A DNA stretch of 64,000 nucleotides, from assembly GCF_921293095.1 (NCBI RefSeq), contig NC_060248.1, forward strand, positions 136,412,972-136,476,971, in the 5' to 3' direction. This document shows, piece by piece, positions 56,650-64,000 of this stretch (its first letter is position 1; each line of letters opens with the position of its first letter). The DNA is from Ischnura elegans (lineage: Eukaryota; Arthropoda; Insecta; Odonata; Coenagrionidae). The notes beneath the pieces were generated by a model. The model ran no database searches. It was not told the origin of the DNA and worked only from the letters and a program-made list of their open reading frames with translations. Made by a program: the position numbers and the translations under genes.

Positions 56650-57412
56650 TCAGGTGGGAGGGGTGGGTGGAGGGTGTGGGGAGTTAGGACTGGAGGGGGA
56701 AGATAAAGAAATGTTGCGGATGACTGGGTTCCAAGTATTGTTGATTCTTAATCCAGTATCTCTATTGTAGTTGTTCTCGTTTTTCTTTATTTCTATGGCC
56801 TCGCAGATGAGTCTGGCTTTAAAATGTTTTATCCTCGCGATGACTCTTGATTTTTCAAAGTCCATCGCATGTCCGGTGGCTTCGTGCTCCGCTACGGCTG
56901 ACTTTGAAGGGTAACCCAGTCGAATGGCCCGCTTGCGTTCTTCTATCCGAGTTTTGACTGTTAGTCCGGTTTCCCCTATGTATTTCTTCTCACACGATCG
57001 GCAGGGGATTTCGTATACTCCTTCAATTTGAAGTGGCGTCCTATCCTTGGCATTTCCGAGGAGGTGTCGTACTTGGGCGTGTGGTTTAAAAATGGCTTTA
57101 ATGTCAAATTTCCGGAGGATGTTACCGATCTTATCCGTCGTTCCTTTCACGTAGGGGAGAAAGGCTTTCTTTTGGCTAATGATGTCTTCTGCGTCTTGGG
57201 AATGGTTCCTGTTATCCTTGTTGATAATCTTTCTAAAATTTCGGGATATAGCTCCGTTGTCGTAACTATTAATACGTAGTATGGATTTCAGCTTAATCAT
57301 TTCTGAAGATAGATTCTTTGGGTCACTCAGCCGGATCGAGCGTTCAATTAGAGAGGTCATCACAGCGTTTAATTGAGCAGGGTGGTGATGAGAACTGGCA
57401 TGGAGATACCGA
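56650..57412 (-). pseudogene. Penelope-like element, end of RT and GIY-YIG endonuclease
   Basis: The minus-strand frame starts inside the RT C-terminus (RYLHASS, then AVMTSLIERSIRLSDPKNL). It goes through RHLLGNAKDRTPLQIEGVYE to the GIY-YIG nuclease: VYEIPCRSCEKKYIGETGL (GIY variant and YIGETG), KTRIEERKRAIRLG (catalytic Arg), SAVAEHEATGHAMDFE (Glu and His) and ENNYNRDTGL (Asn). The CxxC insert is typical of Penelope-like elements. The frame is open to its stop near 56650. Most of RT is missing. At 57412 the sequence switches strand. Confidence 0.92.
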
Positions 57413-58140
57413 TACCGGTGTATAGAAAACCGACATCAACAAATCGGAGAATATATGAACAACCCTGAGTATGTCAACTGGTTGTTTTTAAACATCATAA
57501 AAATTGGACAAAATTATATTAACCTTAAATTACGGTGACAGCCGTGCAGATTCGCTTCTGGAATGAAACCATATCGATTGTGATATTGATTGATTAATAA
57601 CATGCAAGATTATTAGATTACGACGTAATTAGAAGAAGATTTTATATTATACAGTTGAAATTTACTTTTTAAAATTGTCTAATTTCATCTGCTTTTGTGG
57701 CGAAATCAAGTATTTTTAAGCTAAACTTCGCATGGAGATCCAGAGCATCGACTGCTCCCGCAGCAGTAGTCAAGTAAATACGCACGTACTCCATAGCCTA
57801 AAGGTCGACTTTATGGAGTACTGCTTTAGATAAAGTGGGATTTGGATAAGACTCATTTCTTCATCATGATAACTCCTGCAATAGCAACAATTGACCACTC
57901 GCGAAATTTGTGCACAGTGGGCACTCCAGAGGCAATAGAAGGCGAGTAGGTGAGGAGCTCGGGGTGGGGAAAATCGGGGGTTCTCATTGGCTGCAGTTTA
58001 GTTAGTCAGACATTCCTGATAAATGGCCACATTTTATTATTCATCACGTCACAAGAATTGAGGAATGCGTTTGGATCGTTTGGATAAATCACGGTCGAAG
58101 AAAGAGATGTGGAACGAATGCAAGAATGTCAATGGCTAAT
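57413..58140. other. Inverted Penelope fragment, then unassigned DNA
   Basis: At 57413-57450 the plus strand reads VYRKPTSTNRR, the RT segment that should precede RYLHASS on the minus strand. Beyond that nothing is recognised, apart from a small hairpin (GTACTCCATA..TATGGAGTAC) near 57790. Confidence 0.55.
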
Positions 58141-58141
58141 A

Positions 58142-58480
58142 CTTAGTGATGGGTCGGTTCGATTCCTCGATTCTTTGATTCCTCGATTCTCGGCCAAGAA
58201 CCGGAATCGAAAACGAGTACTTGCCAAGGCAAAAAATCGATTCCGATTCCAGCAGTACTTCAAACAACAAAATAAACTACCGCGTTTCCAACAGTCATTT
58301 GAATTTTCGCGCCACGTAATCGTAATAACAAAACACATATCTTCTTGGGATGCGCGAGTACTCGAAAATTCAAGTCGATCGAGTAGTTGGTACTCAACTC
58401 GAGCGTTTCGAGTCGCATTACGAATGTCAAGTCGAGTAGTTAATGTTACAGTGCTTTCGAGGCTAGTAGGTCCAGCAATC
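58142..58480 (+). repeat. hAT-like end fragment
   Basis: TTAGTGATGGGTCGGTTCGA followed by repeated GATTCCTCGATTC resembles hAT ends of the TAGTGATGGG type. The opposite end is missing, so the element is truncated. Repeated TCGAGTA phrases follow. Confidence 0.4.
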
Positions 58481-58489
58481 TGCTGACAG

Positions 58490-59395
58490 GAAGCGCTATC
58501 ATGAAACTCATGTAATAATGCAGTTTTTAAAGCCGATAAGTCATTCTAATGCCTTGGTCTGGTAGTTTCAGCTTGCCGAATAGTTGTCGACGTGGACGCC
58601 GAATACCTTTACGCCAGCCGCAGCGGCCGATCGTCTTCCTACCCGGCGCACACTAGTCTGAAATCGGAAAAAGCTGGAATAAAGTCCAAAATGACCTTTT
58701 TGGGGATAGAGACTTGAAACTCAGCGTAAATACTCATAAATCATTACCAAATATTGCTTTATATACCATTTCACATAAATACGAACCTTTAGTGAGATAC
58801 AGAGGCCCAAGCATGACCAATTTTTCTGCCACGCGAGATATCGTTTTTCCTCAAAAAATCTTTGAATTTATCCAAGTGGTTTTGCGTTGGTGTGAGTTTT
58901 ATGGAATATAAAACGCAATATTCCTTTGATCTGGTGCTTTGCCTATACTTTCAATGACTTTCGAAGATTTTGGCTCTCATCTGTTGGGTTTTACAACGCA
59001 AAATGGCCGACCCGTTTTTCACGTGAAATTTGACATAAAGTAGACATTATCTTTCGTTTACGAAAAATATAACTCGGAAAATTTGAACCACAATATAAAG
59101 TAGAGATTTCGAAAGAGTACTAATAAGAAATCTTGGGAAAAAAGTTTGCGACGAAGGAAATAAGAGCGATTTTTCAATCGCGCGTCAAGGCTGAGCTACA
59201 CGCTGCGGAACTTTAAGGCTCGGTAACTGAGGCCGATTTTTCAAGTTTTTTAAAACATAAGTCTTGAAAATCGTCATTTAAAGCATAGATAATCGTCTTC
59301 ATTGACTTAAAACACTAAACTGAGGATGTTAAAAAGGATTATGTATAGATCGACTTGACCATTTAGCGCATTACTCGAGTGAAAATTCTAAGGAT
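58490..59395. other. Unassigned DNA
   Basis: AT-rich; no supported feature. Confidence 0.35.
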
Positions 59396-59439
59396 TGGAT
59401 ATGTTTTATCCTCGCGATGACTCTTGATTTTTCGAAGTC

Positions 59440-59830
59440 GAAGCCGAACTTCACCTCGTACGAGTGGTTCCGTACTTTCCGGGGTGGGTTGACTTAAAAC
59501 CAGCGAGTGTTTTCCGTGTGGGTTCAATAGAGTCCGGTTTCATTTTTATAAGTTTTATTCTTATTCGTCTTCGGACCTTGGCCCTTCCGAAGACACAAGT
59601 GAGAACTTTAAAAGATGGACTGAAAATAATTGATGATGAAGAAAAGAATCCGGGCTAGAAATGCGTGAATATTGCAGAACGCCTCGGTATGTCCGGTAGC
59701 ACATAACGGCAGGGGTGGGGGTAGAGCGAGATCCCTGGTGAAAACAAGAAGTGGGATGAAGCCGAGGATCAGGTGGGCGTGCCGCTGACGATTAACGCCA
59801 CATTGCCTCAATCATATTAAAAATTTAATT
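59440..59830 (+). repeat. Dispersed repeat, copy 2, joined to a Penelope fragment
   Basis: Inverted partner of 51375-51830. Directly before it, 59398-59440 repeats 42 bases of the Penelope-like GIY-YIG region (ATGTTTTATCCTCGCGATGA, as at 56818) with one or two changes, which gives a chimeric junction. Confidence 0.6.
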
Positions 59831-60179
59831 GCTAGAAAGAAACATTTCAAATAATAAACTATTTTTGGCCTTCTTGATCCATTTCATAACCAATCACTCC
59901 AACGGCGAAATCAGTTGTTTGAGGCATAACACGCATATTTCTGTCGTAAATACGTGTACTTGAAATGACATTTGATGGATAAGAATTTTTACATCAGACA
60001 GAAATGCATAATAGCCGTGAAAATTCCGAGTGGAGTGCAAACATTTTTTAGCAAGGCGGCTGGTTCCTTTAGGATTTTAGAAAGAGAGATAAGTCGAATC
60101 AACAATATGACCTAAGTGTTTTGATGAAGTAATAATATTCCTGTAATCAGCTGAAATCTCGTTTGAATCCATTAATGAA

Positions 60180-60298
60180 TGTCATAATTCGCAAAAATCC
60201 AGCGAATCCTGGGACATAAGCAACCCGGACAAACATTCCCGCATTGATCGTTTTTTTCATCCATCCCCCTGAAAAACGACAGATCGAGGTTCCACTGT
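60180..60298. repeat. Tigger-like right end cutting into a piggyBac gene
   Basis: The segment ends CAGATCGAGGTTCCACTG with TA at 60299, a CAGTGGAACCTCGAT-type Tigger terminus. CCCGCATTGATCG just inside is shared with a similar end near 52790-52815. The other end was not found. Confidence 0.55.
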
Positions 60299-61560
60299 AA
60301 TAACCTCCACGGAGGAAGTCCGGAGGCTGCTAGAAGAGGAAGATGGTAGTGGGACTGACGAAGATGATAGTACCTTCTCCGGTGAAACAATATATAGTAG
60401 GAGCGATGACGATGAGTCGGAGGAGGAAGAGGATCTCTCGCAGGGTAATGAGTCCCCAGAATCAGGCCTCCCGAGCACCTCTTCGCAAGCCACCACTGCC
60501 AGACTGAGAGAGACCACCTACACCGAGACTTCTGACAGACTGACAATAGACCCCCTTCCATTTACCCAGACCCCTGGTATGACTGCTTCACCTCAAAGAA
60601 ACCAACCCCCCGACTTTTTTAATATTTTACTGACTGACAGTAGCCTCGAATTGACAGTGAGAGAGACAAATAGATTTGCCGACGAGCTGAAGGCGCAGAA
60701 TGTAGCCCCGAAAGCAAGGATTGTTAAATGGAAGTCCTTGACGAAAGAGGAGTTCCTTATATTCTTAGGCGCCTTGCACCACATGGGAATAATCCGATTA
60801 AATAGGACATCGGACTTCTGGAGCAAGGACTTCCTATTTAACTTTCCCTACTATTGGGGATGCATGAGCCGTGACAGGTTCTCGGGTATTTTGCAATGCT
60901 TGCACTTTGCGAAAAACACAGAACCTGGTCAGCCTCAGCCAAATGACCGACTACATATATAAAATTCGCCCCCTAATAGACCTCTTTCATGACTCAATAA
61001 GTAATGCCGTGACTCCGATGCAAAAACTCTGCGTTGATGAGTCTATGCTTCTCTGGAGGGGGCGACTAGTTTTCCAAATGTTTTTGAAGGGGAAGAAACA
61101 TAAATATGGAATCAAAATTTATATGCTAACGGAACCTTCCGGTTTAGTTTTCAGATTTATCGTTTACACAGGATCTAGTGATGCTGATGTAGGAGGCCGA
61201 GGCCACGTTGACACTGTTGTAAATAAACTAATGGAGGGTCACCTTGATGCTGGCCATTCATTATTTATGGATAACTATTACAACAGTGTCAATTTGGCCC
61301 ACCAACTACTGGAGCGGAAGACCTATTGTACCGGAACTTTGAGAACTAACCGGAAGGGTAATCCTCCCCAAATTAATTCAAAAAAATTAAAGAAGGGGGA
61401 AGTTTTGAATGCCTACACACTGATGACGGTGTCTGCGCCATGGATCAAATGATGTCCTATTATCCAATTGAGCGAAAAACTCTCAAGTGGTATAAGAAGT
61501 TGGGCATTCACATCTTCCACCTTCTCCTCCTCAACAGCTATTATTTAAAAATAAAATCAA
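60299..61560 (+). pseudogene. piggyBac-type transposase, 5' cut and internally damaged
   Basis: An open frame starts at the Tigger end without its own Met. The N-terminal part is acidic (SDDDESEEEEDLSQGNESPE). From 60579 the transposase core follows: NRFADELK, WKSLTKEEFLIFLGALHHMG and YYWGCMSRDRFSGILQCLHF. A 4-bp insertion near 60955 shifts the frame. The next frame gives IRPLIDLFHD, LCVDESMLLWRGR (first Asp region), GIKIYMLTEPSG, then GHSLFMDNYYNSVNLA (second Asp). After AYTLMTV about 50 residues are missing, and MMSYYPIERKTLKWYKKLG resumes. The last catalytic Asp region is damaged, so it is inactive. The DNA is richer in GC than its surroundings. Confidence 0.92.
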
Positions 61561-61597
61561 CAGATTTAGGCGTTACTTGGTGGAACGATGAGATATT

Positions 61598-61693
61598 CAT
61601 GGTTAAATAAAAACACAGTACTATTCCACAACCTTATATATTTTTTTTTTAATATAAGGTTGTGGAATAGTACTGTGTTTTTATTTAACCATG
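61598..61693. repeat. Perfect 42-bp inverted repeat with a T-run loop
   Basis: CATGGTTAAATAAAAACACA and its continuation to 61639 are exactly complementary to 61652-61693; the loop is a T run bounded by A (12 bases). It lies just after the piggyBac relic. Perfect pairing implies recent formation or ongoing correction. Confidence 0.95.
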
Positions 61694-61699
61694 AAGCTA

Positions 61700-63140
61700 T
61701 TATTTATATAAGAAATTTCATTTTATGACTTTCGGTTTTCGGTAATCAAATCTTTACTATCACCTGCTTTCACTCGCCCTTCAGACCCTTCCCCTTCAGT
61801 CCCTTCCAAAGGCATAGGCTTATCAAGGCATTTCCCTCATACCCTTCCAATTGACGAAAAAAGCAAGACGAACAGAACGGTGCAAAGAGGTGCCGGGAAT
61901 GCCAGAAGCAGAAGATAAGAAAAGAGACTACATTTTTTTGCGCTGCTTGCGAGGGACACCCTCCCCTCTGTGTCAACACATGTTTCATGGCCTTCCATGA
62001 AAACATGAAAATATAAATACTATACAGTGAGTCCTTGTTCTACGTCACCCCGTTTAACGTCATTTTGCGATAATGTCACGAAAATTTTGTGACCGTCATT
62101 CGTTTATCGCACCTTCACTTCGCGATAAACGTCAAGGCTTTTAACTTTCGCGCGAGAAAAAAATGTGAAGCGGCGGGCGTTGCAGGTTGTTCGTTTAGTG
62201 GGCGGTAATACAGTCAGTCTAAACGAAGTGTAAAACAGTGTGTTTATTGTTACCGTATAAGCTCGTGTAAGAGGCGCACCTTTTTTCCCAGATATTGCAG
62301 CCGAAAATGGGGGTGCGCCTCTTACACAAACTTCTTATCTTCCCCCCCTCCCCTTCACTGGTTGCAAGTTCAAGGGGAACTGAGTGGCCTTGGTTTTCAG
62401 CGTGAGTCAGTCATCTGAAACCCTGGGTCAAAATCAAGCGGCAGGCAGGGGAGTTTCTCCCTTTGTGACGTATTTTTAAAATGCTCCTGTTTGAAGTTTT
62501 TGCAAGCATCGCGCCGTCACGTCGGTACCTCAGAGGTGAACATGGAAAAGATCGCGCGGGGTTTTTTGCTCCGGAGGGCGCGCTAAATTTACTGCCACGA
62601 GTGGGCATCCCGCGGCATTTATACTGCATATAATAATATTGGTGTCAAAACCTGCGGTTGAAAAAATTCGAACGAGTGTGCTCATTGTTGGATTTAATAG
62701 TGGATAGAAGAAATCGGAAATGCTTATAAGTGAAGAGCGCTGAAGGAGAGGTCGAGGGGAAGAGGGCTCCCTCCCCTCCGTATTTAAAGCTACGAGCGAA
62801 GGAGAAAGGGAAGAACACGTCCGATCTTGCATGTGACGTCGTTGCCTTTAAAGCGAAGGGGCGAAGGCGCAGCAATGTGATATACGCAGTTTGCGTTGCC
62901 TGAGTTTCCAGTCCGTCTCGTCTTGTTTGAATGCGCTAATGCTACGCTTGTTTCTTCCGAAATTGTGCTGTTTGGACTATGTTGAATATTAATAGCCTTA
63001 TTTTAGCTATAAATCTTTGTGTCAATCAATTAGAGCTCAAAAAACTTAAATGCTGTAAGATATACATCGTGTTAGGTCTAATTCTTTTTAGAACCTCGTG
63101 CGTGTCATACAATTGCTGAAAGATATCGAGATATCTTCGA
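61700..63140. other. Intergenic DNA with a Tigger-like end and a hairpin
   Basis: At 62026 TACAGTGAGTCCTTG followed by ACGTCACCCCGTTTAACGTC looks like a Tigger left end without a partner. At 62265-62327 GTGTAAGAGGCGCACC pairs perfectly with GGTGCGCCTCTTACAC, leaving a 31-base loop. No coding region recognised. Confidence 0.5.
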
Positions 63141-63148
63141 GCTCAGAA

Positions 63149-63735
63149 GGTGACTCACGTAGCATTTGACCTCCAGAAACTCGGGGAATTGAACCTGGTA
63201 GACCAAAAAAGGTCAGTTGGTGGAATGGGGTAGGGATGAAACACGTTTCCATTGTTCCCCTGTAACTTGATATTTTCCTGTGGAGTCTCGGGAAGGAAAA
63301 AAACGGCAGAGGCATTAGCTGATGGAGAGCCGAGTGTAGTTCCGTTAGGCCCCTTGCACACACACCGATTTTGGACGGCCGGTAAAATATTGGCCGATAT
63401 TTTACCGGCAAAGCGATGCTTGCACACACGCCGGATTTTTACCGGTCAAACGATACGTTGCTAAGTTTTTGAGCCGGCGCCGGCGATCCACAGTGACAAT
63501 AGCCGGCAGCTAAACGGCATTTTCCCGTTGCCGGCGTGTGGTCGGTACGTGTGCAAGCTCCAATGCTCTCCCATTGTTCACCATTGGAATGTGGACGGCC
63601 GATATTTTACCGGCCGTCCAAAATCGGTGTGTGTGCAAGGGGCCTTAAATCTACGACGTGGTTATTATCCTACGGCGCTGAGATTGCCCCGATTGTTGTT
63701 CAATCTCTTGGGAAAGCTCATGCCATTTGCCTGTC
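63149..63735. repeat. Dispersed repeat, copy with a Harbinger MITE inside
   Basis: Shares order and orientation with 52245-52575 (GAAACACGTTTCCATTGTTC, GATATTTTCC, later CCTACGGCGCTGAGATTG and CTTGGGAAAGCT). The middle is interrupted by 63348-63644. Confidence 0.6.
63348..63644. mobile_element. PIF/Harbinger MITE (297 bp)
   Basis: TTA at 63345-63347 and 63645-63647. The inverted repeat GGCCCCTTGCACACACACCG is perfect at the ends and extends over 40 bp (GATTTTGGACGGCCGGTAAA). The centre is rich in GCCGGC. The short length, no coding region and TTA duplications identify a Harbinger MITE. Confidence 0.92.
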
Positions 63736-63739
63736 GTGT

Positions 63740-64000
63740 TTTGCCTTAAAATTTTCCATGGCTGCAATTCTATTGCAATACTCCTGCGAGAGCTTTTAAA
63801 CAAAATTGTTCGTGAGTAGAACAAGCAATGTAGAGCGATGGCGTATGCAAAGAGAGGATCGGAACTCTTTCTACTCCCTCTTATGCCGCCGCAGTTATCA
63901 AAATTTCCTCTTTCAAATAGTACTGAAAGAGGACATTTCGATAACTGTCGAAATTCCAGGCATACGTCTGCAACACCGCACGATAGAACAAAAAAAGTCG
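63740..64000. other. Right edge, nothing recognised
   Basis: No supported frame or repeat boundary. Confidence 0.35.

Noticed and set aside
60257..60561. Minus-strand serine-rich frames near 60.3-60.5 kb
   Set aside because: Antisense to the acidic N-terminus of the piggyBac transposase; the serine runs are complements of GAG/GAA/GAT codons.

Overview
This window is animal nuclear DNA, almost certainly from an arthropod (probably an insect). It is AT-rich, has intron-exon structure, and carries element families typical of insect genomes: Copia, Ty3/gypsy, RTE-like and I-like LINEs, a Penelope-like element, Tigger/pogo, piggyBac, hAT and PIF/Harbinger. I see no prokaryotic features, rRNA genes or CRISPR arrays, and no intact tRNA gene. 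The one convincing host gene piece is the last coding exon of a C2H2 zinc-finger gene on the minus strand (23141-23413), which ends in a glutamine tract. Nearly everything else is transposon, much of it nested several layers deep.

Layout. 236-10489: a minus-strand Copia retrotransposon with 193-bp LTRs and a 5-bp target duplication (ATTAC). It is broken by three later insertions: a 1.3-kb element in the left LTR, a 3.4-kb near-palindromic foldback element in RNase H (9-bp target duplication), and a 1.0-kb element holding a tRNA-like sequence. 10.5-14.4 kb: degenerate LINE pieces and unassigned DNA. 14.7-17.2 kb: a Ty3/gypsy integrase relic and LTR fragments. 17.45-20.9 kb: an RTE-like LINE, minus strand, with an internal duplication. 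20.9-25.9 kb: the zinc-finger exon, its probable 3' UTR, and an intron carrying a Tigger-like transposon.

26.3-37.9 kb: a minus-strand I-like LINE (gag-like ORF1, endonuclease, RT, RNase H). It is split by a piggyBac-like element (26823-32149) that itself holds a hAT-like element (29100-31937) with an 810-bp foldback inside. A 583-bp Tigger derivative splits ORF1. 39.4-42.7 kb: Tigger, Tigger and Harbinger nested in one another. 43.5-44.7 kb: a 5'-truncated LINE. 45.5-55.4 kb: a jerky/Tigger transposase gene opened by a second Tigger (46514-55088), which holds an LTR fragment, a second copy of the 26.8-kb piggyBac family and a 4.2-kb CAGGG-ended element. 56.6-57.4 kb: the GIY-YIG end of a Penelope-like element with an inverted junction. 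60.3-61.6 kb: a fairly well preserved but broken piggyBac transposase. 63.35-63.64 kb: a Harbinger MITE.

The elements do not form a pathway; their value is as a dated stack of insertions. The order can be read from target duplications and from paired copies. One piggyBac copy preserves the empty site of the hAT found in the other, and an internally deleted Tigger at 35.8 kb matches the ends of the long one at 46.5-55.1 kb. All retroelement and transposase genes I could read carry stops, frameshifts or deletions. Boundaries were read by eye; those marked approximate could move by tens of bases.
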